From positions 23,552,451 through 23,616,450 of the forward strand of contig CM043948.1 in the NCBI GenBank assembly GCA_014529385.2: a stretch of 64,000 nt of DNA, given 5' to 3'. Under the pieces are notes generated by a model. That model was given only the letters and a program-made list of their open reading frames with translations. It was not told where the DNA came from and made no database searches. The translations under genes were made by a program, and so were the position numbers. Source of the DNA: Adiantum capillus-veneris. Lineage: Eukaryota; Streptophyta; Polypodiopsida; Polypodiales; Pteridaceae. Every line of letters begins with the position of its first letter. The stretch's first letter is position 1. Shown here piece by piece: positions 1 through 10,290 of the stretch.

Positions 1-6
1 ATCAAC

Positions 7-2526
7 ATGCCTTCAACAGGCCTGATGAGATTCTTGGATACGGGAAAGGCCAACCAACCAACCCTATCACAAATGGAGACTCCCTCAGTGAGCCCCATTG
101 ATCCTCCATATGTTGTTTCGCCAGGAGCCTCAGTACAATCTGAGCCCACAAGTGGCAGCTTTACCTTCCCAGATCTAACTCATCTTTCTCTTAATGACAC
201 TACGGCTACCATGCATATCCCAGTGGTGAGCATGACAAGAAGTACACCATGGAGTTCATTTGTTAATACTGCGCCGATGCCTAGTAGCACAGTGCCCCCA
301 ACTATACCTACATGTATGTATCAATCATGTGCACCTGTCGTACCTCAGCCTCATGTAGCTCCTACACCTTCGATTATTCCAAGAGCTTACAATCCACAAT
401 GGCATTATCCAAGCTCTTATACAAGTGCAGCCATGCCATTTAATAATAACATGTCATATCAGGCACCCCCTATGCCTAGGGCCACGCCTGTAAACTTTGG
501 ACCACCGTCTGGTACACCACCATACGAAATATGGGACCCAAGAGCCGCGCGTATGCCAAGGCCAAGGCCAACTGCCATCTCACATGTTGTTCCAGGAGCA
601 CATACACCCATTATACCTGCTCAAATAGGAGATTTGGCAACATTTGCTCAAACTATCGGTCGCTCTATTGCGGAAAACATGCGTAGTGCACCTGATAGAG
701 AGCCTAGGAGCAAGGCAGTTCAAGTAGCTAAGCTCACACAGAAATTCAGTGGAGACAGAGATGCTAGAAAGCATATGGAAGTCTTTGAACATGTGTGCGA
801 TTCCTTGGAAGAGCACAATGAGCTACATAAGTGTAAGGCTTTGAGTTTGACCCTAAGCGGAAAGGCTGGAGATTGGTATAGAACCTTAAGAGTAGAAGAG
901 AAAACGATCTACTCTACTCTTAGGAGACTGTTCTTAAAAGAATACATACGAGAGGGAGTACTTTGGGGTGTAGCCTCTCAGCTCCAGAAAGCCCAACGAG
1001 AAGAAGGTGAATCCGTGAGAGACTTCATTAGTTGCCTAAAGAATTTGAATTCTCGATGCAATCCAAACGAGCGATTCAACAACAACCAATTGCTCGATAG
1101 ATTCATTAGGGGACTATGACATGAAAGTATCTATAATGGCCTAGTCATTAGAGGTATCACTACTTGGGAAGCAGTCACCATGAATGCAATCCAATTGGAG
1201 GATAATTTAATGATTGCAGGAGAAAGAGTGTCTGTCGAGCCGAAGTCTAGTAGCTCACAAGCGTCAGGGCATGAGCCAATGGAGATAAAGCCAATTGTGA
1301 AAGAGCAAACGATATCTGAGATGACTTTGGCAGATCTCACCAAGGCCATCCAAGAAATCCTTAGGGGTAATCGTGCTCCACAAAACACTCATATGTATCC
1401 AAGAAGGGAGCAACAATGGTGCTCAATTTGCTTGGGCCCACATACTATGAGTGAATGCCTTACTTTCAGAGTAAAGTTTAACTGGACTTGTAACGCGTGT
1501 GGTAGGTATGGCCATCAAGCAAAGGATTGCCTAATGCTTAAACGCATCATGGAAAATAGACCGCCTATAGCTTGGGCAGACTCACCTCGAGTTCCTGCAT
1601 TGATGCCTACCCCACCCATGGAGCAACAGTTACCATTACAGCACATGGTCCCTAGAACCCAAAATGTGGTCCAAACCACACCGTTGCCACCTCCAGTGCT
1701 AGGACCTCAACCCCCTCATCCAAGAGTTACACCTATGAACCAAATAGGTTGCGAGTCATCTAGTACTTATGTAGATTGCGAAGAGGACATAGACTCTATC
1801 ATCACCTATGGGGTCGACATGCTTGAGGAGTGTCCCATGTACTATATGGAAGACCATTGGGGACAAATCAAACCGGTATATCAAGCTACTGCGCTAGCAG
1901 CAAGAGGCCAAAACATTAATAGTTTTTCCCGGAGACCACCTCTTCAGTGCTACGAATGTGGTGGACCACATCGAGTAGCTGAGTGCCCCATTAGAATGCA
2001 AAAGAATGCTGCACTAATGCAAACAAGTCAAGGGAGTGCATTGGCAATGCCAATACTCATTTGTAATCGTTGTGGCATAGATCATTTGATCGCACAGTGT
2101 CCTAACAATCCAAACGCGCCGAAAATCACACCATTGAACTTAATAGAGATTGTTGATGGGACACCACCAACTATAAACATAGCACCAGTGAATGCACTCA
2201 CACGGTCGATGCTCCAAAAGCAAAATTACATCCTCGAAGAGAGAGATGCTGCATCCATTGGCGGAGCGAGAAAGAAGAAAACACGAAGAAAGAAATCCCT
2301 TAATGCTTCTAGCTCAAAACCTAGTTCAAAGACTAACATAGGGACAGGAGAGGATCCCGTGTATATGAATGACCCTGAGGATGACTCAGATTCGATAGAG
2401 ACCAAGGAGACTAAAACTGTTACTACATTGAGGAAAAAGCCAGTGAGGAGGATCATGAGAGGGAATTACACGAACACGAAAAGAGTATTCAAAGTTAAAC
2501 CACCCAGTTGCAAACCCCCAAGATAA
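7..2526 (+). pseudogene. gag: Gag polyprotein of element G, one internal TGA
   Basis: Structural capsid/nucleocapsid protein of the retrotransposon particle. One reading frame runs from 7 to 2526, broken by a single TGA at 1117-1119. The N-terminal third is rich in Pro, Ser and Thr. The retrotransposon gag core lies at about nt 700-1170 (KLTQKFSGDRDARKHMEVF, then GKAGDWYRTL). The C-terminal half carries four zinc knuckles: CSICLGPHTMSEC, CNACGRYGHQAKDC, CYECGGPHRVAEC and CNRCGIDHLIAQC. Three of these have three residues between Cys2 and His instead of the usual four. A basic tail follows (KKKTRRKKS and RKKPVRR). The true start is probably upstream of the window. The TGA fits a CGA to TGA change. 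Confidence 0.85.
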
Positions 2527-2587
2527 GCCACGAGAGACAAAAAATGAGGATTGCAAGAGAAAGATTGGAACCTATCCAAACCCAACA

Positions 2588-3598
2588 GTGGAAATTGAAC
2601 GAGTCCAACAACTGAGGGGTTTGGTGGAAGAAACTCAACGAACCTTAGAACCTAAACCCAAACATATCCAGATGTCGGACACAGTGTTTCACACACAAGT
2701 TCAACCTCACAAGAACTACAGGCCGTTAGCTATACCCAATATCATTCGGGAAGAGAGTGAGGGTAGGACATCTGAAAGTGGACACACACCTTTCCTACTA
2801 GAGAGAATGTTTGGTGAGGGAATGCCCGACCCCCTTGAGGAAGTGGAGATTCCATCTTCACCATTCTCTTTTCAGGGTCCTACGTCCCACAAGATGCCAT
2901 TAAATGTTGCCAAATTGATGGATTTCATGTCTTTAGAAGTTAGAACCACCATCATGTCCAAACTATATAAAGACCCCGAGCTAGTCTTAGCTCTTCGAGC
3001 CTTCCTCAATGGAGAATTACAGACCGGATTACCACAATTTGCACATATGAACAAACCTGACTCGGTAATGAATGATGAGGAACATTTAGCACCACCATCT
3101 GACCTAGCGGGACATGAGTCTGTAATTGAAGTACCCGTTAACAAGTTGGGGCAATACTTTGAAGGTGATGAATCTAATGCTACTCTACCAATCACTACTA
3201 AAGGATTAACTGCAAAGGGGGTCCTTGACGGTGGTGCGGGAGTCAGCATGGTGACAAAGAGTTTTTGGGAGTCTATGGGGCGACCTCACCTTGAAGCCAC
3301 AAGCGTAGTGGTAAAAATGGCTAATGGATCTATTGTTACGCCTATTGGAATGCTAAAGGATCTCAGGATCAAGGTCTTGGGACACAAGGTAAGGCAAACT
3401 TTCATTGTTATGGATTTTTCCAAGCATCCTATGCCATTTGAGATTATCTTAGGGCGTCCATTCATGAGGGAAGAAAAAATGGTGCATGACTGGTCCAAAA
3501 ACCACGTCTACTTACAGTTCCAAGACTCTGTCATTCGAGTTGATCTTTTAAGTGGTCGAATGCATCCTCTAGGAAATAAATTCATCATTGATAATTGA
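2588..3598 (+). CDS. pro: Retropepsin-like aspartic protease of element G
   Basis: 336 codons, open throughout, in a different frame from gag and 61 nt downstream. The C-terminal ~150 residues form a retropepsin fold: VPVNKLGQYFEGDE leader, LPITTKGLTAKGVLDGGAG catalytic region, then a MANG flap-like segment and PFEIILGRPFM. The catalytic Asp is present but the active-site triad reads Asp-Gly-Gly instead of the usual D[ST]G. The N-terminal half has no domain I recognise and is likely a gag-pro linker. The homologous region in element E (minus strand near 52.5-53.0 kb) has DSGSG, so the DGG is a change in this lineage or this copy. A separate start codon or a frameshift product are both possible. 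Confidence 0.8.
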   Translation: MEIERVQQLRGLVEETQRTLEPKPKHIQMSDTVFHTQVQPHKNYRPLAIPNIIREESEGRTSESGHTPFLLERMFGEGMPDPLEEVEIPSSPFSFQGPTSHKMPLNVAKLMDFMSLEVRTTIMSKLYKDPELVLALRAFLNGELQTGLPQFAHMNKPDSVMNDEEHLAPPSDLAGHESVIEVPVNKLGQYFEGDESNATLPITTKGLTAKGVLDGGAGVSMVTKSFWESMGRPHLEATSVVVKMANGSIVTPIGMLKDLRIKVLGHKVRQTFIVMDFSKHPMPFEIILGRPFMREEKMVHDWSKNHVYLQFQDSVIRVDLLSGRMHPLGNKFIIDN

Positions 3599-3682
3599 TC
3601 AGACACAACAATTCACTCAGCTCCATTACATTATTGTTACACGTGTAACAAAGACACGGATATTGGGGATAACTCTCATTAT

Positions 3683-4519
3683 ATGGATATCCTACCTGGG
3701 ATGACTGAGTCGGACAATGTGGATTGGGTCCACCTAGCAGCAACCATAGACACTTGGGGAAATAGGGGGACGACCTGGGTAACACCTGAGGGGGATGAAA
3801 TGCCTGTACACTTAAATATGCTACAAGAAATGCATATAGCTTCTGACAAGACTCATCCTAATGTAACGAAGAAAACATACAAGTGGGTCCCTAAAGCTTC
3901 TTTAGTGACCATAGCTAGTGCTAAAAAACAGAAGCCTTGTAAGAAACGTACCACTCGCTCCAAGAAAAGTAAGAAAATGTTGCGATGGATCCCTAAACGA
4001 CTATTGGAAGCCCAAGGCTACTACCAAGGAAATGATCAAATCTGGTTGCCAAAACATAGATTGTGCTCTTACCTATCACCTGACCCATGTGAGCCCAATC
4101 CCGTAGCTCCAAAATGAATCAACGATCGTGGAAAGAAAAAAATCACAGAATGCTACACACCCACTCCAGAGCTAGTTTGGGTACCGAAGAAAGAATGATT
4201 TGTTCCACCTAGCTCAGGAAGGGGGGAGTCCCATGAAGCTTCTAGCTCCTCATGTAATGCATCCATAGAGGTAAAAGCTTCTCCATAGCCTCAACCTACA
4301 ATAGTGGACCTCCATAAAGCTACAAAGGAATCCACACCTCCCAGTGTTCAAGAATCACCCAATGAACCACTTCAAGTTCGATTCTGGGAGAGTACCTTAC
4401 CACCCTTGCAACTTGACGAGGCACCTAAGGTAAGAGAAAACTACTGGCAAAAATCCTCACCTATTACCAACTGGAACGATTGGTTTCAAAGGGTGACAAG
4501 CTCATTTCAAACGGTATGA
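3683..4519 (+). pseudogene. Third ORF of element G, with WIPK...AQGYYQGN...IWLPK module
   Basis: Function unknown. One frame runs from 3683 to 4519, with TGA at 4115-4117, TGA near 4196 and TAG near 4288, all explicable by C to T changes. Visible parts: YKWVPKASLV, a lysine/arginine-rich stretch (KKQKPCKKRTTRSKKSKK), then the module WIPKRLLEAQGYYQGNDQ followed by IWLPKHRL at 3986-4062, then LVWVPKKE. After that comes a Pro/Ser-rich region and a short tryptophan-rich end (NYWQKSSPITNWNDWFQRV). The same module appears on the minus strand in element E at the matching position after protease, which argues that this is a real conserved protein rather than a chance frame. Confidence 0.7.
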
Positions 4520-4526
4520 TCTACCC

Positions 4527-4540
4527 AAGGAAGGGGGGAG
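4527..4540 (+). promoter_or_regulatory. Polypurine tract of element G
   Basis: AAGGAAGGGGGGAG directly precedes TGTATGCTGACATCC, the expected TG start of a 3' LTR. It would prime plus-strand DNA synthesis. A second similar tract (CAGGAAGGGGGGAG) sits at about 4214-4227 inside the third ORF. Confidence 0.75.
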
Positions 4541-5060
4541 TGTATGCTGACATCCATCATTCACTTGCTTCCCTCTCAACCTTCCTCCCTGACCTCTATA
4601 TCTCCCAATCTTAGGGAATGTACATATAAAGATTTATACTCGCAAAAAACAAAAAAATAAAGAGCAAGAGCAATTAGCAAGAAACACATGTTTGTGTTGA
4701 TGGTCGCGCTTGATCTGAAGTGTGAACGAGAGAAAGATTCCATGAAGGTCCAAATCCTAACCACAGCAACACGTTCATGTACACACTATGAAACACAAAC
4801 AATATCTCTAGGAGGCACATCAGTGGGAAAAGAGAACTTTGCTAATCACTCAACTCTAAAACAAAAACACTCCTATCGTACTAATCTTACCTACCCTCCA
4901 TCACTCAAGTGATGAGGATCAAAGGTGTTTCATGACATAGGTTTCTGTTTCAGTGTACCGGATGTAAGTGTGTAGGTCTGGGTCAATGTTTTGACTTTTA
5001 TTGTGCATCCATTAGCATTGCCCCTTATCTTTTTGCATCTATGTTTGTCTCCTTTGATTG
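4541..5060 (+). repeat. 3' LTR of element G (start clear, end not resolved)
   Basis: Begins TGTATGCTGACATCC right after the polypurine tract. A TATA-like ACATATAAAG lies at about 4622 and an AATAAAG at about 4656. Without the 5' LTR in the window I cannot place the 3' boundary; the stated end is nominal. Confidence 0.5.
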
Positions 5061-6138
5061 TGATTGGTAACATAATATTCAGTGCATTTTCTTAGTACTA
5101 AACATTTAATTCAATGTAATTTTTTGTCATAATCACTTGTCTAGGTTTAAAAATCAAGCAAGTTCGACTAAGTTAGTTTGACCAAGTTAGGTGTTAGAGA
5201 TCTTCTCTTAATACCATGGGGAATGCCTTCCTAATAATCAATGGTTACTTAGGTTCTTAATCGATCTAGGCAGCATTGTGTGAAATGTACTAGGGCTTTC
5301 TAGTGGACTTGACCCTATTGACCTTTAGCTTAAGTATTATAAAGGGAGTTTACTAGTGTGATGAGCCTGGGGAGGTGTATCAGTGTTATATGACCCCCCA
5401 AAGTTACAAAATTAAAATGATGAAAATGAACAAACAAAAAATCATAGTGCCACATTGTAAAATCTTAAGCTGGAAGAGGAATCTCAGCTTGATTGGGTAC
5501 TTCACTCACATGTATCGCCTATGGTACTAGAGCCCTAGAGATTCCCAGTATGGGCGCTTTTTCTTGAAAAGCAAAAAACCCAAGGCATACAAAATAAGAA
5601 CACAGATCAAAATTGAATCACTGTGAAAAGAATTTGGTGGGTCAAATAAAAAGTAACCAGTCAGACGACGATTTCATGAGAAATTCCTTTTATGGTAGCT
5701 TAACTACAAGGTCTTCTAGATATAGCCTCTAGTCAGCCCTCGAACATGAATACTTGGCTCTCGCGATTAAACAACTTAATTGACCACAGAAAATTAAGAA
5801 GCTTACCCATGGTATTAATATTCGATCTCTAGTGCCTTTCGATCGTCAAATTAGTGACCCCAGACTTGTTTAATTTTTTACCTTTACATCTGTTTATGCA
5901 TTTGATTACATTGCAATTTAATGTTCATTGCTGACAAATTGTTTGAAATTCTTTTACCAATCAATTTGTCTATCTAAAACTGCATATGCTTTTTAATCAC
6001 TTATGAGAATGCAATTACTGTGCCAATGTTGTTTGATTTTGCAGTGACTGAAGAAGGCTAAGGACATTCATCTCAAATGCTCTTCCACCTCGACGAACAA
6101 GCTTCAACTCAATAGCTTCCGAGGACGGAATCTACATC
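5061..6138. other. Non-coding retroelement-derived stretch with a primer-site-like sequence
   Basis: No open frame of note. At about 5529-5545 GGTACTAGAGCCCTAGA resembles the TGGTATCAGAGCC initiator-tRNA primer site found just inside plant 5' LTRs, so an LTR may end near 5525. The right end leads into the polypurine tract of element H. Probably the remains of one internally deleted element. Confidence 0.35.
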
Positions 6139-6424
6139 AGGAAGGGGGGCATGTTAACCCTCATGGCTCACGGACACCCCATCACCTATGACGGACGTGT
6201 ATTATGTATTTGGTAAAGTTAGGTACCGGGCTTGTCGGACCAATAGGAAAAGGGTAAGAGTGATCGCCGATGAGAGGCGCACTCTAACTGGGATATTCAA
6301 GGGATTAGTTGGCTAAGCATGGGCGCCCAAGTGTGAATGGGGTGAGCTCATATAAAAGCCAACTAAACCTAAAATTCACTCATTCTCTCATTTGTGCAAT
6401 AGAAGAGTGCTCTTGCTCTTGCAC
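6139..6424 (+). repeat. Polypurine tract and truncated 3' LTR of element H
   Basis: AGGAAGGGGGGCA at 6139-6151 is followed by TGTTAACCCTCATGG, an LTR start. A TATA-like CATATAAAAG lies at about 6351. The LTR stops abruptly near 6424, where the sequence becomes that of the Copia C LTR. Confidence 0.6.
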
Positions 6425-6737
6425 TGTCAAAATGTGTGTAGAAATGGTCTCCTTTAATAGGCCAAAAGGGCTGCCCTCTCTCATGAGAGGCAGCCATGTG
6501 TAGCCACCTTTGTGTAGATAAGTCCAAATTAGACCCTCCAATCCGTCCATGTGTGTCCGCCTTTGAAAAGACAAGTCCGCTTTTGAATTCGGCCACCGGC
6601 CATTGACTTCCGACCACCGGCCAACTGACCAACCGATCGATCTTTTTTCGACCACTTTTCGGCTGCCGTCGGGCCATAATATTTCAGCAAAAAGGAGTAT
6701 TCCGGCAAAGCCAGTCTGGAGCTGGCGGTTTTGCCAT
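6425..6737 (+). repeat. Truncated extra copy of the Copia C LTR
   Basis: Matches the middle of the Copia C LTRs at about 9760-10110 and 14550-14850: TGTGTGTAGAAA..GG.CTCC, then AGGGCTGCCCTCTCTCATGA and the CGGCCACCGGCCATTGA-type repeats. Both ends are missing. It abuts the Copia A pol fragment at about 6738, so this is a rearranged junction rather than a solo LTR. Confidence 0.75.
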
Positions 6738-7874
6738 AAAAGGACAAGAGGACAAAGTGTGCAGATGTAAGAAGGCGTTGTATGGGTTAAAGCAATCTCC
6801 TCGTGCTTGGTATGAGAAAGCTGACACTCATTTGGTTAAACAAGGCTTTCGTAACAATCCAACAGAAAGCACATTGAATGTAAAGCGTGAGGGTGATGTA
6901 CTTCCCATTGTGGTTCTTTATGTCGATGATTTGCTTATCACTGGACCAAATGAGAGACATATTGCTGAATTTAAGGCTGATTTGAATGCTACTTTCAAGA
7001 TGAAAGATTTGGGGCTGTTACATCATTACTTGGGTATACAGTTTAAGCAATGTGATGGTGGTATTGCCTTGTTTCAGAAAAGTTACATAGAGACATTGCT
7101 ATGTAGGTTTGGACTTGAGGATTGCAAACCTATTGCCACTCCCATGGAAACAGGTTTGAAGTTTAGTCTACATGATTTTGGCGATCCTGCTGGTGTCACT
7201 CTTTACCAAACTGCTGTTGGTTGCCTCATTTATGTATGCAACACAAGGCCGGATATTCAATTTGCAGTCTCACAGGTCAACAGATTTATGCATAGCCCAG
7301 GGTCTAAGCATTGGCAGGCTGTCAAGAGGATTTTCCGCTACCTTAGTGGCACTTTACATCTTGGCTTGTTTTATCCCAAGGGGGATCATTGCCACCATAT
7401 TTACATGCTTTTTCGGGCTCAGATCGGGCTGGTTGTTTTGACACGCGAGTGTCCACTAGTGGTTTTTGTTTCATGCTTGGCAGTTCATGTATATCATGGT
7501 TGAGCAAGAAGCAACCTACTGTGGCCACTTCGAGTTGTGAGGCTGAGTACAGGGCAATCTTCACAGCTACGGTTGAGTGTGTATGGCTCAGACGCCTTAT
7601 GGCTGATTTGGGTGTTGGACAGGACACTGCCAACACTATCTACACTAACAGTCAGAGCGCATTGGTAGTTGCGAGGAACCCAGTTTTTCATGCTCGCACA
7701 AAGCACATTGAGGTGCATTACCACTATGTCAGGGAGAGGCTCTCAGCAAAAGAGATCAGCTTGGCTTATGTGCCAACACAGGACAACCTTGCCGATATTT
7801 TCACAAAGGCATTGTCTCGTGAGAAGCTTGAAGCTTTCCGCAAAGCTTTGGGCTTACTCCCCTTTGTGGACTGA
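6738..7874 (+). pseudogene. pol: Copia A: 3' part of pol (RT to RNase H), frameshifted
   Basis: Reverse transcriptase C-terminal half plus RNase H of a Ty1/Copia polyprotein. The RT reads KKALYGLKQSPRAWYEK, then VLYVDDLLITG with the YVDD catalytic pair, then DLGLLHHYLGIQF. After a frame change near 7380 the RNase H continues (AGCFDTRVSTSGF, SSCEAEYRAIF, TNSQSALVVARNP, TKHIEVHYHYVRERL) to a stop at 7874. Protease, integrase and the first half of RT are missing; the left end abuts an unrelated LTR fragment. It is a close relative of Copia B on the opposite strand. Confidence 0.9.
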
Positions 7875-7949
7875 TCATGTCCTCAGAGCATGGCACTTTC
7901 CTTTACTCATGTGCCAGCTCTCGTTCACCGCATCACTCTAGGGGGGATT

Positions 7950-8176
7950 TGTTACCATATACATGTGGTAGTAATGTGTGTGAACACACTAGGACTGCCG
8001 GGGCATTTTTTCCCTCTTTAGGAGGTTTTTCCCCCCGAGCATTGTATATACGCCCATCACTCTAGGGCTATCTATCTTTCCATTGCACACTAAGTAACAC
8101 ACTCTCTATTGTGTGCCTTGAGCTTCCTTTGTCTTCTCCAAGCTATGTGCATTTCTCTGCAACCCTAATTCCAACA
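7950..8176 (+). repeat. 3' LTR of Copia A
   Basis: A polypurine tract (CTAGGGGGGATT) is followed at 7950 by TGTTACCATATAC, and TAATTCCAACA at 8166-8176 gives a plausible 227-bp LTR with TGTT/AACA ends. TTGTATATAC at about 8042 may act as TATA region. The right end is inferred from the terminal dinucleotide only. Confidence 0.6.
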
Positions 8177-8584
8177 CTATAGAAGTCTTCTTCTTCCCAA
8201 ATAACTTCTATGTTATTTTCCCAGCTTTGAATATAAACTAGGAAAACTACATTTACTATATACTTATGTTCTCTTCCACCCTTACGGGGTAATGCTCTAT
8301 AATTCTGTTTTTCTATGAGGGAACCACCTCTACTCTCACCTTATCAGTTCTATATTGAAACATGTGCTTCGACAGGACATTATCATTCTTCTCAGCATCC
8401 ACACATCCCATATCATATATCTCTACATACACCACTTGAAAGACCTTGCACATGATAACTAGACAAATTCATCATCTTTGCTTGGTTCTAAGAAACACTT
8501 TCGGACGAGGTTTAAAATAGCAAAAACTCAAAACATAGCAATGATGTGTGACACACTATGTGCAAAGTCCCTTTTTTTTTTAAC
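8177..8584. other. Spacer between inverted Copia copies
   Basis: About 400 bp with no coding potential, lying between the LTR of Copia A and the 3' end of Copia B. The right edge is a run of nine T (A on the minus strand) adjoining the B polypurine tract. Confidence 0.5.
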
Positions 8585-9418
8585 ATCCCCCTGGAGTGAT
8601 GCAGTGAACGAGAGCTGGCACATAGAGTAAAGGAAAGTGCCATGCCCTCAGGACATGATCAGTCCACAAAGGGGAGTAGGCCCAAAGCTTTGCCAAAAGC
8701 TTCAAACTTCTCACGAGACAATGCCTTTGTGAAAATATCTTCAAGGTTGTCCTGTGTTGGCACATAAGCCATGGCACATAAGCCAAGTTGATCTCTCTTG
8801 CTGAGAGACTCTCCCTGACATAGTGGTAACGCACATCAATGTGCTTTATGCGAGCATGAAAAATTGGGTTCCTCACAACTGCCAATGCGCTCTGACTTTC
8901 AATGTAGATAGTGTTGGTAGTGTGTTGTCTAACACCCAAATCAGCCATAAGACGTCTGATCCATACACACTCAACCATAGGTGTGAAGACTTCTCTGTAC
9001 TCAGCCTCACAACTAGAAGTGGCCACAGTAGGTTGCATCTTGCTCAACCATGATATGCATGAGCTGCCAAGCATGAAATAAAAACCACTTGGGGACACTT
9101 GTGTGTCAAAACAACTAGCCCAATCTGAGTCCAAGAAATCATGGAAGTCTGGCGGCAATGATCCCCCCTGGAATAAAACAAGCCAAGATATAAAGTGCCA
9201 CTCAAGTAGAGGAAAATCCTCTTGACAGCCTGCCAATGCTTAGACCACCCTAAGCTATGCATAAATCTAATGACGTGTGAGACTGCAAACTGAATATCCA
9301 ACTTCGTGTTGCATGCATAAATGAGGCATCCATCAAAATTTTGGTAAAGAGTGGCATATGTAGGATCGCAAGCATCATGAAGACTCAATTTCAAACCTGT
9401 TTCCATGGGAGTGGCAAT
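8585..9418 (-). pseudogene. pol: Copia B: 3' part of pol (RT end and RNase H)
   Basis: Minus-strand continuation of the Copia B polyprotein, beginning at IATPMETGLKLSLHD next to the Copia C insertion and running through RNase H (SCFDTQVSPSGFYFM, SSCEAEYREVF, ESQSALAVVRNP, TKHIDVRYHYVRESL) to the LWTDHV end. There is a frame change at the G-run near 9160-9170, as in Copia A, and a short tandem duplication around YVPWLMCQHR. The rest of RT lies beyond Copia C at 14,964-15,650. At its 3' end only the first bases of an LTR (TGTTA) remain before a poly-A run. Confidence 0.85.
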
Positions 9419-9508
9419 TGTTAGGAAATATGACGCAGCTAAGTAGATAATTGAGTAGATTACGTAATGGAGAGAGATAATTTTCACACACAAGAGATTA
9501 TAGAGTAG

Positions 9509-9576
<68 letters not shown>

Positions 9577-10229
9577 CATGATATACGTAGTTCACCCAAT
9601 GTGGGCTACGTCCACAGGAAAGTAGCCACTCAATGGATTTAGTACTTCAAAACAAGAAGTAGATTACAAAGCATTATACCCTTTTGGAGCTCTCGTGCCT
9701 TGCTTCACTCTCACCACCTCACATCAAATTCACAATGCACCACAATGCTTCACAATCCATTTTTGTGTGTAGAAAAGGCCTCCTTCTATAGGTCAAAAGG
9801 GCTGCCCTCTCTCATGAGAGGCAGCCATGTGTAGCCGTTCTTGTGTAGACAAGTCCAATTTGGACCCTCCAATCTGCCCATGTGTGGCTGCCCTTGAGAA
9901 GACAAGTCCTCCTTTGAAATCGGCCACCAGCCATTGAATTCATCCACCAGCCACCGGCCATTGAATTCCGACCACCGACCATTGACTACCGACCACGGCC
10001 AACTGGCCAACCGACCGATCGTTTTCCGACCACTTTTCGGCCGTCGTCCGGCCATTATATTTCGGCGAAGCTAGTCGCGAGCTTTGCTCTAGACTGGCCG
10101 TGGAAATTTTGGTTTCCGGCGAGTGATTTTTCTTCAAGCACGATGGCTTTTCCTCATAACAAGGGCCTTAAAAATGTGCGTTTTTTATACAAAAAATTAC
10201 AAGCGGTAAATCAGGCTCCATACTTAACA
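9419..10229 (-). repeat. 3' LTR of Copia C, with a (GA)n tract
   Basis: Plus-strand text starts TGTTAGGAAATATGACG and ends ACTTAACA, directly before the complement of a polypurine tract (ATCTCCCACTT, 10230-10240). Contains a 63-bp (GA)n at 9510-9572 that is reduced to about 14 bp in the 5' LTR, a direct case of microsatellite change after insertion. Confidence 0.88.
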
Positions 10230-10290
10230 ATCTCCCACTTGAAGATTGATCTCCACACCAAACCTGTGGACTGCTTTCCATCCTGCCTTC

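Larger units (their letters stand above)
1..4540 (+). mobile_element. Element G: Ty3-type LTR retrotransposon with gag, protease and third ORF only; 5' end outside window
   Basis: Three successive coding blocks on the + strand (gag 7-2526, retropepsin 2588-3598, third ORF 3683-4519) are followed by a polypurine tract at 4527-4540 and an LTR start at 4541. No reverse transcriptase, RNase H or integrase lies between protease and polypurine tract, so as seen it could move only with enzymes from another element, as TR-GAG-type elements are thought to. The 5' LTR and primer site are outside the window. In-frame stops at 1117, 4115 and further on show that the copy is decayed. Confidence 0.85.
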
